From Coleofasciculus sp. FACHB-1120 (GTDB lineage: Bacteria; Cyanobacteriota; Cyanobacteriia; Cyanobacteriales; FACHB-T130), in the NCBI RefSeq assembly GCF_014698845.1, contig NZ_JACJTV010000016.1, positions 1 to 64,000 on the forward strand: a stretch of 64,000 bases of DNA. The letters are read 5' to 3'. Positions 47,191-56,567 of this stretch are shown one piece after another (the stretch's first letter is position 1; each line of letters starts with the position of its first letter). The translations under genes were made by a program, and so were the position numbers. The notes beneath the pieces are model-generated. The model did no database searches. It saw only the letters and a program-made list of their open reading frames with translations, and was not told where the DNA came from.

Positions 47191-48735
47191 ATGGCAAGTA
47201 GCACGCAACCCTCAATAAAAACTAAACCTGTACTCGAAATGCAAGGAATTACAAAAACCTTTAATAGTTTCACCGCTTTGCATGGTGTAAATCTCACTAT
47301 TTATCCTGGGGAAGTTCATGCTCTCATGGGTGAAAATGGTGCAGGCAAGAGTACGCTGATGAAAATCCTGGCTGGAGCCTACATAGCCGATGCAGGGGAA
47401 ATCAGAATTGACAGTCAAGCTGTTAAAATGACCGACCCAGGTCAAGCTAGAGATTTGGGTATAGCCATTATTTATCAAGAGCTTAATCTCGCCCCAAATC
47501 TGACAGTAGCTGAAAACATTTTTATGGGGAGTGAGCTTAAGAAAGGAGGTACCTTCCTTGACCAAGACGGAATGCGGCGTCAAGCTTCTGAAGTCTTGCA
47601 AAACCTTGATGCAAGTTTTGATGCGAATGATCTAGTTTCGACCCTTTCAATTGCAGAACAGCAGCAAGTTGAAATTGCTAGGGCGCTCAAACATAAGAGC
47701 CGCATTCTCGTAATGGATGAGCCGACAGCAGCGCTTTCAGACCGAGAGACAGAGAAACTTTTCGAGGTTGTTCGCCGCTTGCGGAATGAAGGGATTGCGA
47801 TTATTTATATTAGCCATCGGATGGAAGAAATTTATGCGCTTGCTGACCGCGTTAGCGTAATTAGAGATGGTGGGTATATTGGCTCTTTGGAGAGGAGTGA
47901 AATTTCCGCCCCTCGCTTAGTAGAAATGATGGTGGGTCGTTCTTTACAGGATTTATACGAACATAAGCGTCAAACACGTCCTGGCCCAGTAGTCCTTGAG
48001 GTAAAGAATTTAAGTGATGGGCGCAAGGTAAAATCTGCGAGTTTTCAACTTCATGCTGGCGAAATTGTTGGTTTAGCGGGCTTGGTTGGTGCAGGCAGAA
48101 CTGAAATTGCGCGTCTGATTTTTGGCGCTGACCGAAAGGCTAGCGGTGAAATAAAACTGGAAGGTCGTTCACTCAATATCTCGACACCCGATGATGCAAT
48201 TGAAGCGGGAATTGCCTATGTACCAGAAGATCGTAAGGATTTAGGTCTATTTCTGGAGATAAGTTCTGGTGAAAATATCACCATGAATGTCCTTGGACGA
48301 GAAGCCAAAGCTGGCATTATAAACTCAAAATCCCTGTTTAAGATTGTAGCTGATGCTATTAACAACTTAGGGATTCGTCTTGCCAGTCCAAGCATCAAAG
48401 CAATGGATTTATCTGGGGGAAATCAGCAGAAGTTATTGCTGGCACGTTGGTTGGCAATTAATCCTAAGGTACTTTTGCTCGATGAACCTACGCGCGGCGT
48501 TGACATTGGCGCGAAAAGCGAAATTTATCGAATTATTAGCGATCTGTCAGCAAAAGGTGTAGCCATTTTGATGATTTCCAGCGAACTGCCGGAAATTGTG
48601 GGAATGAGCGATCGCGTCTTGGTGATGCGTGCGGGAAGCCTGGTTGGTGAAGTAGGCGGCTCGACTGGGGAAGCGATTACACAAGAGAACATCATGGCTT
48701 ATGCCACAGGGGCAAGAGAGGTAGCAAAATCATGA
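47191..48735 (+). CDS. Sugar ABC transporter ATP-binding protein (RbsA/XylG-like)
   Basis: A 514-residue protein with two nucleotide-binding domains in one chain, typical of the ribose/xylose/galactose importers. The first has Walker [10 protein letters not shown], signature [15 protein letters not shown] and Walker [12 protein letters not shown]. The second has the family-specific degenerate [12 protein letters not shown] in place of a canonical P-loop, but an intact signature [15 protein letters not shown] and [11 protein letters not shown]. It overlaps the permease gene by four bases (ATGA), so translation is coupled. Confidence 0.94.
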   Translation: MASSTQPSIKTKPVLEMQGITKTFNSFTALHGVNLTIYPGEVHALMGENGAGKSTLMKILAGAYIADAGEIRIDSQAVKMTDPGQARDLGIAIIYQELNLAPNLTVAENIFMGSELKKGGTFLDQDGMRRQASEVLQNLDASFDANDLVSTLSIAEQQQVEIARALKHKSRILVMDEPTAALSDRETEKLFEVVRRLRNEGIAIIYISHRMEEIYALADRVSVIRDGGYIGSLERSEISAPRLVEMMVGRSLQDLYEHKRQTRPGPVVLEVKNLSDGRKVKSASFQLHAGEIVGLAGLVGAGRTEIARLIFGADRKASGEIKLEGRSLNISTPDDAIEAGIAYVPEDRKDLGLFLEISSGENITMNVLGREAKAGIINSKSLFKIVADAINNLGIRLASPSIKAMDLSGGNQQKLLLARWLAINPKVLLLDEPTRGVDIGAKSEIYRIISDLSAKGVAILMISSELPEIVGMSDRVLVMRAGSLVGEVGGSTGEAITQENIMAYATGAREVAKS

Positions 48736-49736
48736 GTCAAACAGAAGTAAGAACCACCAGAAATGGAACGAGCGATCGCTCTAAAGCAAGTAAGCGTCAA
48801 GCTTGGAGAAATTTCATTCAGGTTGCTGGCATTCTCCCAATTTTGGTGGCAATCTGTATAATTTTTTCAATTGTTACGCCAAGCTTTCTTTCGCCCGGAA
48901 ATCTGATTAATGTCATTCGGCAAGCATCGATCAATATCGTGCTGGCGACCGGAATGACATTTGTGATTTTAACCGGAGGAATTGACCTTTCTGTGGGGTC
49001 AATTTTGGGCGTAACAGCAGTTGTTGGGGTGCTTGTCTCGTTGATTCCTGGTCTTGGTTTACTTGCCATTCCAGCCGCCCTATTAGCAGGATTAGGATTA
49101 GGCTTACTAAATGGGTCGTTGATTGCCTATTTAGGTTTGCCACCTTTTATCGTCACGCTTGGTTCTTATACGGCTTTGCGGGGTGTTGCTTACTTAGTTG
49201 CTAATGGCACGACCGTTCTAAATCGAAATCTAAATTTTGCTTGGATAGGCAACAATTATCTTGGCCCCATTCCCTGGCTAGTTGTGATTGCTTTGCTTGC
49301 CGTTGTAGCGAGTTGGTTTGTCTTAAGACGGACAGTATTGGGAAGGCATATTTACGCCGTAGGCGGTAACATCCGGGCAGCACGGCTGACAGGAATTAAG
49401 GTGAGTCGGGTGCTGTTATTTGTTTATGGTGTGAGTGGGTTGCTTTCCGGTTTAGGCGGAGTGATGAGCGCCTCACGTCTCTACAGTGCGACGGGTATGT
49501 TAGGTCAAGGCTACGAACTTGATGCGATCGCTGCCGTAATTTTAGGAGGAACCAGCTTCACGGGTGGCATTGGCACCATCTGGGGGACTTTACTCGGTGC
49601 CTTAATTATTGCCCTCCTCAACAATGGGTTAACCCTGATGAACGTGTCATTCTTCTGGCAGCTAGTTGTCAAAGGTCTTGTGATCATTATTGCTGTGACA
49701 ATTGACAAACTCCGCACCCGCACTAGCGCTGCATAG
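48732..49736 (+). CDS. Sugar ABC transporter permease (RbsC-like)
   Basis: A 334-residue inner-membrane permease with about eight to ten helices. [20 protein letters not shown] and [20 protein letters not shown] near the N-terminus are the RbsC hallmark, and [20 protein letters not shown] is the cytoplasmic loop that contacts the ATPase. [20 protein letters not shown] completes the family pattern. It forms a homodimer with the ATPase and receives sugar from the binding protein. No kinase or mutarotase gene is included in the operon. A perfect terminator palindrome follows. Confidence 0.94.
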   Translation: MSQTEVRTTRNGTSDRSKASKRQAWRNFIQVAGILPILVAICIIFSIVTPSFLSPGNLINVIRQASINIVLATGMTFVILTGGIDLSVGSILGVTAVVGVLVSLIPGLGLLAIPAALLAGLGLGLLNGSLIAYLGLPPFIVTLGSYTALRGVAYLVANGTTVLNRNLNFAWIGNNYLGPIPWLVVIALLAVVASWFVLRRTVLGRHIYAVGGNIRAARLTGIKVSRVLLFVYGVSGLLSGLGGVMSASRLYSATGMLGQGYELDAIAAVILGGTSFTGGIGTIWGTLLGALIIALLNNGLTLMNVSFFWQLVVKGLVIIIAVTIDKLRTRTSAA

Positions 49737-49798
49737 GAGTTGAGCTTCTAATGACAGACTGGTAGGAAGCGATCGCGCGTCAGGCAGAATTAGTCTAA

Positions 49799-49832
49799 AA
49801 AACAGGGAGTCGCGATCGCGACTCCCTGTTTT
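49799..49832. terminator. Bidirectional HIP1-containing terminator
   Basis: A perfect 34-base palindrome: AAAACAGGGAGTCGCGA with its complement TCGCGACTCCCTGTTTT, centred on a HIP1 core. It sits between convergent genes (sugar permease and the repeat protein), has T-runs on both strands and so should stop transcription both ways. Confidence 0.85.
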
Positions 49833-49863
49833 CCCTATTGGTCGATCCTCACCGAAGACTTAA

Positions 49864-50901
49864 CTAACGACTCCGTTGAAGATACCCTTCTACATTGCTA
49901 ATCGCTCGTGTCGCATACGAATCGCCAGGACGTAGACTAAGCGCCCTTCTAAAGTTAATCAAAGCAGTTTGATAATCCCTTTGTTGGGTTGCAGCGTACC
50001 CAAGTCTCATGTATTGAGTATAAGTCCCCTGCCGACCACTCCGTTGCGTAGCCCCTGTATTACCTGCGGGATTCTGCTGAGTTGTACCCGCACCAGATGG
50101 AGTTTGTTGCCCAGCGCCAGTTCCGGCTGGATTCTGCTGAGTTGTACCCGTATCAGATGGAGCTTGTTGCCCAGCGCCAGTTCCGGCTGGATTCTGCTGA
50201 GTTGTACCCGCACCAGATGGAGTTTGTTGCCCAGGGCCAGTTCCTGCGGGATTCTGCTGAGTTGTACCAGTTCCCGTGCCTGCCGGAGTTTGTTGCCCAG
50301 CACCAGTTCCGGCTGGATTTTGTTGAGTTGTACCCGCGCCTGATGGAGTTTGTTGCCCAGTACCTGTACCTGTGGGATTCTGCTGAGTTGTACCCGCACC
50401 TGCTGGAGTTTGTTGCCCAGTACCTGTACCTGCGGGATTTTGTTGGGTTGTACCAGTTCCCGTGCCTGCTGGAGTTTGCTGGGTAGTGCCTGCGCCTGCC
50501 GGATTCTGTTGCCCAGTACCTGTACCTGTAGGATTTTGTTGGGTTGTACCAGTTCCCGTGCCTGCTGGAGTTTGCTGGGTAGTGCCTGCGCCTGCCGGAT
50601 TCTGTTGCACAACTCCTGGGCTAATTACCTCATAGTTAGGTTGCCCAGTACGAGTACTGGCGGGAGTTTGTTGGTTAGTACCCGTACCAGTACCACCGGG
50701 AGTTTGTTGGTTAGTACCAGCGCCAGATGGATTTGTTTGTGCCCCACCTGGAGTACTCTGGGCTAATAATTGTTGATTTCTCGCAGTAGAGTTGGAATTG
50801 ATGAGGGCTAATGCTGGAAAACTGAGGAAAACACTAGCGCCAGCAACGCTCATCAAGCTAACAAGCTTTTTAATCGAATGTTTCTGATTTTGCGTACTCA
50901 T
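49864..50901 (-). CDS. Secreted Gln-Pro-Gly-Thr repeat protein with C-terminal TPR
   Basis: A 345-residue exported protein. The signal peptide includes KKLVSLMSVAGASVFLSFPALA-type sequence with cleavage after ALA. Residues about 50-285 consist of 10-residue units such as QQNPAGTGTG and QQTPSGAGTT, encoded by a 60-bp minisatellite. The composition (Gln, Pro, Gly, Thr, Ala) suggests an extended disordered linker or surface spacer. The last 55 residues are a tetratricopeptide motif: MRLGYAATQQRDYQTALINF then RRALSLRPGDSYATR. I know no family for the repeat part. Repeat number is likely to vary between strains. Confidence 0.75.
   Translation of the reverse strand: MSTQNQKHSIKKLVSLMSVAGASVFLSFPALALINSNSTARNQQLLAQSTPGGAQTNPSGAGTNQQTPGGTGTGTNQQTPASTRTGQPNYEVISPGVVQQNPAGAGTTQQTPAGTGTGTTQQNPTGTGTGQQNPAGAGTTQQTPAGTGTGTTQQNPAGTGTGQQTPAGAGTTQQNPTGTGTGQQTPSGAGTTQQNPAGTGAGQQTPAGTGTGTTQQNPAGTGPGQQTPSGAGTTQQNPAGTGAGQQAPSDTGTTQQNPAGTGAGQQTPSGAGTTQQNPAGNTGATQRSGRQGTYTQYMRLGYAATQQRDYQTALINFRRALSLRPGDSYATRAISNVEGYLQRSR
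50071..50600 (-). repeat. 60-bp coding minisatellite
   Basis: The DNA behind the QQNPAG-type repeats has a 60-bp period, most regular between 50071 and 50310, where consecutive units differ by only a few bases. The remaining units to about 50600 are more divergent and mix two 30-bp halves. It is in frame with the protein. The ATTCTGCTGAGTTGTACC segment begins each unit on the plus strand. Confidence 0.8.
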
Positions 50902-51453
50902 GGAAATATCCTGAACTTAGGCTAAAAAATACTGACTTTGGCAGCTTTCTTGCCAAAATTGAACAAATGTTGGTTGTAAAAAAAATTGACCTTCAATCAG
51001 TTACGTCAGTTAGCAGCCTAAAGACATATTTCTTGAAACTCTTTGTTAAAACCCTACCTCTATTATTTTCTTGCCTCGTCTATCTAAAGAGTTGTACTAA
51101 TGTTAATTTGCTCTGCCTAATTAGGTAGTGATATCCACTCCGGTTGATTACTCACCATTTCCCAAAATCCGAAGAGAGCCTGAGTCTCTGGCTCTGTCTC
51201 TCCTCCCTGAAATGCGGGTAGATAGAGGAAGCGCTTTCCTCTTGTGGGAAATCTACCAGATTTGAAATGAGGCAGCTAACAGAAATCCACCGTACCTCTA
51301 CCTTGATATAGCAATCCTAAAGGATTCGTGAAGTCGAGATGCCCGACTTCGAGAGAGAAGTCGGGCATCTGAACTACTAGCATCCACACTTAAATAGGAT
51401 CGCCATAACAATTGATTTAAAAGGTTTAGGAAAAGATAAGCAGAAATTTTGGC
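50902..51453. other. 552-base spacer containing TIR element copy 2
   Basis: Besides the TIR element at 51307-51407 (listed separately), no gene or other structure was recognised. The left 150 bases must hold the promoter of the minus-strand repeat protein. Confidence 0.5.
51307..51407 (+). repeat. TIR hairpin element, copy 2 (perfect 14-bp stem)
   Basis: The ends ATAGCAATCCT and AGGATCGCCAT are inverted relative to each other with two mismatches. Between them lies GATTCGTGAA and a perfect 14-bp stem AGATGCCCGACTTC / GAAGTCGGGCATCT (51337-51370) with loop GAGAGA. The order is the same as in copy 1. It looks like a miniature inverted-repeat element. Confidence 0.8.
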
Positions 51454-53049
51454 TCAGGCGCACTGAGATAGAGTAGCGGATGAATTGTACTGCCGAATCG
51501 GAATCGCGATCAAAAACTCTGTTCCTTTCCCCGTTTCGGAAGTATAGGTCAATTGACCGCTGTGTTTCTCTACCACAATTTGATAACTAATTGACAACCC
51601 TAAGCCAGTTCCTTTGCCTATAGGTTTAGTAGTAAAGAAGGGATCGAATAATCGTTGCTGCACCTCAGAGGTCATCCCAATGCCGTTGTCTGCAATCCGA
51701 ATTAAAACTTGATTGTTATCTCCGACTTCTGTGCGAATCCGAATTGTCGGTAATGAGTGATGAGTATTTCCTTGCCTATGACTAATTTCCTTTTCTAGTG
51801 CCTCAATTGCATTGCAGAAGATATTCATAAATGCTTGGTTGAGTTGCCCAGCATTACATTCTACGAAGGGAAGGGCGCTATAGTCTTTGCGAACCACAAT
51901 GTCAGGGCGCATGCCTCTGCCTTTGAGTCGATTTTGCATAAACAGGAGTGTGTTGTCGATGCCTTCGTGAATATCGACACACTTCACTTCTGCTTCGTCG
52001 AGTCGGGAGAAGTTCCGCAGGGAAAGAACAATCTCAGAGATACGCTCTGCACCTAATTGCATTGAAGATAGAAGTTTCGGCAAATCTGTCCTCAGAAAAT
52101 CGAGGTCAATGGCTTCCATCTCTTCTTGAATCTCCAACACCGGCTGAGGATAGTGCTGGATAAACAGGTGCAGCAGGTGCAGCAAGTCGTAGGCATACTC
52201 GCTGGCATGGGTGAGATTGCCGTAAATGAAGCTGACGGAGTTATTAATTTCGTGGGCGATACCGGCAACGATTTGCCCCAATCCAGACATTTTTTCGGTC
52301 TGAATCAGTTGAGCTTGAGTGCGCTGGAGTTCATGCAGGGTTTGCTCCAACTGGGTTGTTTTCTCTCTGGATTGGGCTTCTGATTGCCGCAGTGCTTCTG
52401 CTGCCTGTTGATGAATCTGCGATTGAGCAATCAGTAACTGATGTACGTCTAAGAGTCTGCAAATTCCCGGTTGCAGTTGCACGACAATCGGTTCATGAAT
52501 AAGTTCGGGCGATCGCTGTAAGGACTGCTGTACACTCTCGATAATGGAAGTGTTGCGATCGCATACTAAAATTTCACATTGGGCAAAGCTGTAGAGAGCC
52601 TTCAGAGAGGGCGGGGAAGATAACGCTAAGTTGTAGAGACAACTTATATTCTCAAAGAAGCGCCGCCGCGAAATCATTCCGACAAAATTACCTTGTTCGG
52701 TGATAATCATGCCAGGAAGCAACGGGTTCGCTTCAAAAATCTGGATTGCTTCCTCTACGAAGCGTTCCGAGTCGATGCTAGCGTTGTAGAGCGTTAATTC
52801 GTCTAGCGTCGAATCTAAATGTAGGGGTGACGCTTGGAAAGTGGTGTCTGTTTGGCTTGCGTCTGTTTGGCTTGATTCAAAATCCTCAATCCGGCTTACT
52901 GATGCTTGCTCAATCCATGCCCAGGGCATTACTTGCTGTTGATTCCTGTTTAGCATTTCTTGTAACCAGTTAGAAGTGTCTTCTGGAATTTTGTGCATCA
53001 GTCCCATCGCACCTCTGGTAATCCCCTGACTCAGTATGGCTACTATCAA
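51454..53049 (-). CDS. Sensor histidine kinase with N-terminal CBS-like region
   Basis: A 531-residue cytoplasmic histidine kinase. Residues about 75-200 contain CBS-like elements (LLPGMIITEQGNFVGMISRR and HEPIVVQLQPGICRLLDVHQ) that may bind a nucleotide. A coiled coil (about 215-250) leads to the HisKA motif AGIAHEINNSVSFIYGNL with phospho-acceptor His266, then NAIEALEKEI and DNGIGMTSEVQQRLFDPFFT with GKGTGLGLSISYQIV as HATPase boxes. The catalytic residues are complete. No membrane segment or response regulator is adjacent, so signal and partner are unknown. Confidence 0.9.
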   Translation of the reverse strand: MIVAILSQGITRGAMGLMHKIPEDTSNWLQEMLNRNQQQVMPWAWIEQASVSRIEDFESSQTDASQTDTTFQASPLHLDSTLDELTLYNASIDSERFVEEAIQIFEANPLLPGMIITEQGNFVGMISRRRFFENISCLYNLALSSPPSLKALYSFAQCEILVCDRNTSIIESVQQSLQRSPELIHEPIVVQLQPGICRLLDVHQLLIAQSQIHQQAAEALRQSEAQSREKTTQLEQTLHELQRTQAQLIQTEKMSGLGQIVAGIAHEINNSVSFIYGNLTHASEYAYDLLHLLHLFIQHYPQPVLEIQEEMEAIDLDFLRTDLPKLLSSMQLGAERISEIVLSLRNFSRLDEAEVKCVDIHEGIDNTLLFMQNRLKGRGMRPDIVVRKDYSALPFVECNAGQLNQAFMNIFCNAIEALEKEISHRQGNTHHSLPTIRIRTEVGDNNQVLIRIADNGIGMTSEVQQRLFDPFFTTKPIGKGTGLGLSISYQIVVEKHSGQLTYTSETGKGTEFLIAIPIRQYNSSATLSQCA

Positions 53050-53424
53050 GCTTTTTTTAGAAGCTGCGTAGTGCTACCGATCTCTACACGTTTGCGATCG
53101 CTGTTTCCGGATGAAGCGATCGCAATTTTTTCCGTAAATTTACGTGTTATTGGATACACTATACGGAAACTTTAAATGCTAAGCATCTACCACGGGTGTG
53201 AATTAACACTCTCCTCTAGTGTAGATTCCAGCAAAACACCAAGCGGTTTAAACCGCACAGCGACAGCAAGCACACAAACGAAATCTGCCGGGAGTAGGTT
53301 AGAAAACCTTGACTTCCGGTTAGTCTGCGCTTTTGGGATTGGGAATGCGATCGCCCCAGAATTCCATTCTCAGGGTTTGGTGCCAGGTGTGAGTTTAGCT
53401 AACGTAGCTCTTAGCGCGAACGAC
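53050..53424. other. Spacer with HIP1 hairpin
   Basis: A perfect 11-bp hairpin of HIP1 sequence, TTGCGATCGCT (53092-53102) and AGCGATCGCAA (53115-53125), is followed by TTTTTT on the plus strand, but no plus-strand gene ends nearby. On the minus strand it lies in the leader of the histidine kinase. No gene is seen in the remainder. Confidence 0.5.
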
Positions 53425-53546
53425 CTAAGAGCTAACGTTAGTTAAAACTGACCCAAATACTGGGAAAGCAAAGGCTCCCAACCTGTTTTACAGGTTGCAA
53501 GCTTTAAGGTAAGAGATTTATCTCAAAGCTCTTCTGTCAGCGCCAT
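53425..53546 (-). repeat. Structured repeat SR1, copy B
   Basis: This is the reverse-complement partner of 42441-42563. In its own orientation it starts ATGGCGCTGACAGAAGAGC, has the GAGATAAATCTC hairpin and a perfect CAACCTGT-AAA-ACAGGTTG hairpin. The stem beyond its end is extended by the larger palindrome AACGTAGCTCTTAG...CTAAGAGCTAACGTT (53401-53439), which is not in copy A. Confidence 0.75.
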
Positions 53547-53584
53547 TTATTTATGATTCATTGTCTTGACTGACTGCTGACGGC

Positions 53585-55066
53585 TTAGCTACAGTGCCAT
53601 CGCGTACCTTCTGGGCTATCAATTAAAGTAATGCCCTTGGCTTGTAGCTCGTTGCGGATGCGATCGCTTTCAGCAAAATTTTTCGCACTCCTCGCGTCCT
53701 GTCTCTGCTGAATCATCGCTTCAATCTCGGCATCGCTTAAACCACCAGAAGCGGTACTTTCAACCTGTAGCTTTGCGATCTCATCAGCACTCACTTCCAA
53801 GCCTAAGACACTTGACAAATCAACTAAATTCTGCCACTGACCTTCTAGTTGTTCGGGTGGGATCTCGGTTTTACCCTGATGAACTAGGATATTCCCCTGC
53901 TTGCCTAATTCTTTGGCAAGTTCAAACAATATGGTTAACCCGCCAGGAAAATTCAAGTCATCATCCACTTCTGCCTGAAATCTTTCCACAGCGTTGTCAT
54001 GTCCCCCCTCGCTGAGGGGGAGATTGGCGGGGTTTCCCATCCAACCCAGTTGGGAACCGTACTTGTATCCAAACAACAGACCTTCTTTCAGCGTATTCCA
54101 ACCGTTAGTTGCCGCCTGAATTGCTTCATCAGTAAAATCAATCGGCTTACGATATTGGGCTGTAAGAACAAATAGCCGCACCGCCATTGGATCGACGGGT
54201 CGATCGAGTAACTCTCGAATGGTGATAAAGTTGCCCAGAGACTTAGACATCTTTTCGCCATTTACCGTCACCATCCCGTTATGCAGCCAGTAGTTCGCTA
54301 ACGGCTTGCCAGTTACCGCTTCCGATTGGGCAATTTCGTTCTCGTGGTGGGGGAAAATTAAGTCAGCACCGCCAGCGTGGATGTCGATTGTATCGCCCAA
54401 GCGATCGCGCACCATTGCCGAACATTCAATGTGCCACCCCGGACGACCCGCACCCCAAGACGATTCCCAGGCGGGTTCCCCCGGTTTTGCCGCCTTCCAC
54501 AGTGCAAAATCAAACGGGTCTCTTTTCTTGGACGCTTCCAGGTCTTCCACCTCCACCCGGTTACTCGCCCCTGCTTGCATATCTTCTAACCTGCGTCCCG
54601 ACAGCTTGCCGTACTCCGGAAATTGACGCACCGCATAGTAAACATCACCCGCAGCGGGATAGGCGAAATTTTTCTGTTCCAATTCGTGAATCAGCCGCTG
54701 AATCCCATTTATCGTGTGTGTAGCACGCGGATATTCATCCGCTTCTTTGATATTCAGCCGCGCCATATCTTCAAAATAAGCTTGGATGTAGCGTTCGGCG
54801 ACTTCCTCCATTGACGAGCCTTCTTGCCGTGCCCGGTTGAGAATTTTGTCATCAATATCGGTAAAATTCTGCACATAGCGCACGTCATAACCGACAAATT
54901 GCAGATATCGGCGCGTCACATCCCAGACGATGCAAGCTCTCGCATGACCCAAGTGGCAATAGTCATACACCGTCACGCCGCAGTAGTACATCCCGGCTTT
55001 ACCAGGTTCAACGGGTTCAAAGACTTCCTTGCGACGAGTGAGGGTGTTGTAGAGTGTGAGGGTCAT
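53585..55066 (-). CDS. cysS: Cysteinyl-tRNA synthetase
   Basis: A 493-residue class I synthetase that charges tRNA-Cys. The HIGH motif is present as CGVTVYDYCHLGHARACIVW, which also contains the first zinc-ligand Cys; further ligands are in HIECSAMVRDRLG and HHENEIAQSEA. The second signature is KMSKSLGNF. The catalytic core, DALR domain and C-terminal anticodon-binding part are in normal order. The ATG start (MTLTLYNTLTRRKEVFEPVE) is the family N-terminus. It stands alone. Confidence 0.97.
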   Translation of the reverse strand: MTLTLYNTLTRRKEVFEPVEPGKAGMYYCGVTVYDYCHLGHARACIVWDVTRRYLQFVGYDVRYVQNFTDIDDKILNRARQEGSSMEEVAERYIQAYFEDMARLNIKEADEYPRATHTINGIQRLIHELEQKNFAYPAAGDVYYAVRQFPEYGKLSGRRLEDMQAGASNRVEVEDLEASKKRDPFDFALWKAAKPGEPAWESSWGAGRPGWHIECSAMVRDRLGDTIDIHAGGADLIFPHHENEIAQSEAVTGKPLANYWLHNGMVTVNGEKMSKSLGNFITIRELLDRPVDPMAVRLFVLTAQYRKPIDFTDEAIQAATNGWNTLKEGLLFGYKYGSQLGWMGNPANLPLSEGGHDNAVERFQAEVDDDLNFPGGLTILFELAKELGKQGNILVHQGKTEIPPEQLEGQWQNLVDLSSVLGLEVSADEIAKLQVESTASGGLSDAEIEAMIQQRQDARSAKNFAESDRIRNELQAKGITLIDSPEGTRWHCS

Positions 55067-55687
55067 TCCTAGAATTTAAGAAATAAAGTGCATCTGTATA
55101 AGTATTTTAAATTCCCTGGTCAGTAAGCCATCCAGTCATCCGAAATTAAAATTGTACTTTGTCACAATTTAGTCTCAAAAAAATAGGTGCTTGAGAGAGC
55201 AACCAGGTATCAATGCGGCTTCAACATCTGCTTAGCGCGATCGCATCCGCTAACACTAACGCTAACAGCATCGCTTGACTGACCGCACGAGTCTCAGTTC
55301 CCCCTCAATTTTTGCGTTCTCTTCACGATCTCTTCATTAAAAGATAGGCGCTTACCAGTAGAAACCCAGATAAATATTTTTGACTATTCAGGCGTTTGGG
55401 CGCTCACTTTACTCAATCTTTATAATTCTGCTCAAAATCCCTGCTTATTTAAAGAATCAGTAAAGATATGCCCTAGCCGCTAGTAGTGTTTCTACTGGTT
55501 CGGTAATGTAAATGACGAAAAGAGTTTGAGATTCATTTTCAAAAGTCTTGCAAGCCTTTTACTCTGAAGCGTTCGGCTTCAGGGCAAGTTTCGGATGGGG
55601 TTTTATCACCCGTTATTTCCCGTTTTGCTAGGTCACGCCCTATTTGCACCAACCAGCACCACGCATCTACCCTTAAGGAGCAACAAA
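55067..55687. other. 621-base spacer with a short hairpin
   Basis: No gene is visible. A perfect hairpin CTGAAGC-gttcg-GCTTCAG occurs at 55564-55582, about 100 bases before the next start. The leader lacks the cobalamin-riboswitch consensus that I looked for because of the metal-uptake-like gene that follows. Both the minus-strand cysS promoter and the plus-strand promoter must be here. Confidence 0.5.
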
Positions 55688-56494
55688 ATGTTCAAAAAAC
55701 ACTTAAAACAGTTACTTTTAGCGGCTGCCGTTTTGCCCGTAATGCTGGCTCAACCAGCTTTCGCTCACGTCGTCTGGTTTGAACAAGGAAACGGAGACTA
55801 CGATCTGGTTTTTGGTCATCCAGAAGAGGGGCCAGAACCTTATGATGTGGCAAAGTTTCAGTCAGCCCAAGGCTACGATATAAACAAACAGCTTGTTCCT
55901 CTTGAAGTTAAAATCCAAGATGGTGTATCTGTTATCCCTCAGGGAAACATTGCAGCGTTGACCGCGTTATATGACAATGGCTTCTGGCTCACAAACCCAG
56001 CTGACTCTACTTCTATAAACATTTCCAAACAGGAAGCAGAGGCACTTAACTACGTCAATGTCAGCAATTTTCTGAAGTACACCAAGGCTCTTTATGACTG
56101 GTCGCAACCCCTCTCCCAGTCTTTCGGTCTTCCACTTGAAATTATGGCTTTGAAGAATCCCTTTGAGGTAATGGAAGGAGAATCCCTACCAATTCAAGTT
56201 TTATTTCAAGGAAATGTAATTAAAGATGCTTTAGTTGAATATCTGGGAGAAGTAGTAGACGTAAATCAAGAAGGCATTGCTTATATCCCAGTCGGCAAAG
56301 GGGGACTCCAAGTTATCGAAGCAGGCTACACCAACCCCACAGCGATTAATCCTGGTCTTTCTTACGCCACTACCTTCAGCGCCGAAAGCAAAAACGCCTC
56401 GGTTCCAGAACCGTCAGCTTTGTTGGGTTTAAGCGTGCTGGGTTTGATGGCGTTTGCACGCAAGCAAGGTAAAGGGCTGAAGTTGACTAAATAA
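55688..56494 (+). CDS. PEP-CTERM secreted protein, DUF4198-like
   Basis: A 268-residue exported protein. The signal peptide MFKKHLKQLLLAAAVLPVML with cleavage after AFA exposes an N-terminal HVVWF motif. The mature part GHPEEGPEPYDVAKFQSAQG and further beta strands fit the DUF4198/NikM-like family often linked to nickel or cobalt uptake. The C-terminus VPEPSALLGLSVLGLMAFAR is a PEP-CTERM exosortase sorting signal. AAGGAG before the ATG sets the start; the frame opens earlier at 55595. A long hairpin follows, then a CobW GTPase gene, which suggests a metal theme. The DUF4198 match is moderate. Confidence 0.65.
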   Translation: MFKKHLKQLLLAAAVLPVMLAQPAFAHVVWFEQGNGDYDLVFGHPEEGPEPYDVAKFQSAQGYDINKQLVPLEVKIQDGVSVIPQGNIAALTALYDNGFWLTNPADSTSINISKQEAEALNYVNVSNFLKYTKALYDWSQPLSQSFGLPLEIMALKNPFEVMEGESLPIQVLFQGNVIKDALVEYLGEVVDVNQEGIAYIPVGKGGLQVIEAGYTNPTAINPGLSYATTFSAESKNASVPEPSALLGLSVLGLMAFARKQGKGLKLTK

Positions 56495-56567
56495 GCGATC
56501 GCCTCAACCAACAAATCTGCTTGGCTTGCAACTTGTATCCATGAGTTGCTTTTATTAAAGATAAACT

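Noticed and set aside
46932-47297. 121-residue minus-strand frame across the sugar transporter operon
   Set aside because: It spans the end of the binding-protein gene and the start of the ATPase gene, both clearly coding on the other strand.
49741-49860. CRISPR-like repeat from clustered HIP1 palindromes
   Set aside because: HIP1 sites are irregularly spaced here and throughout; there are no constant-length spacers or cas genes.
50007-50612. 201-residue minus-strand and several plus-strand frames over the minisatellite
   Set aside because: A 60-bp period without stops keeps several frames open; only the frame with signal peptide and TPR end is coherent.
53176-53445. 89-residue plus-strand frame between the kinase and cysS
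   Set aside because: Composition is Ser/Thr/Asn-rich without pattern, no ribosome binding site, and its end runs into the structured repeat.
55067-55687. Cobalamin riboswitch before the DUF4198-like gene
   Set aside because: No B12-box-like sequence or matching layout; only a short 7-bp hairpin is present.
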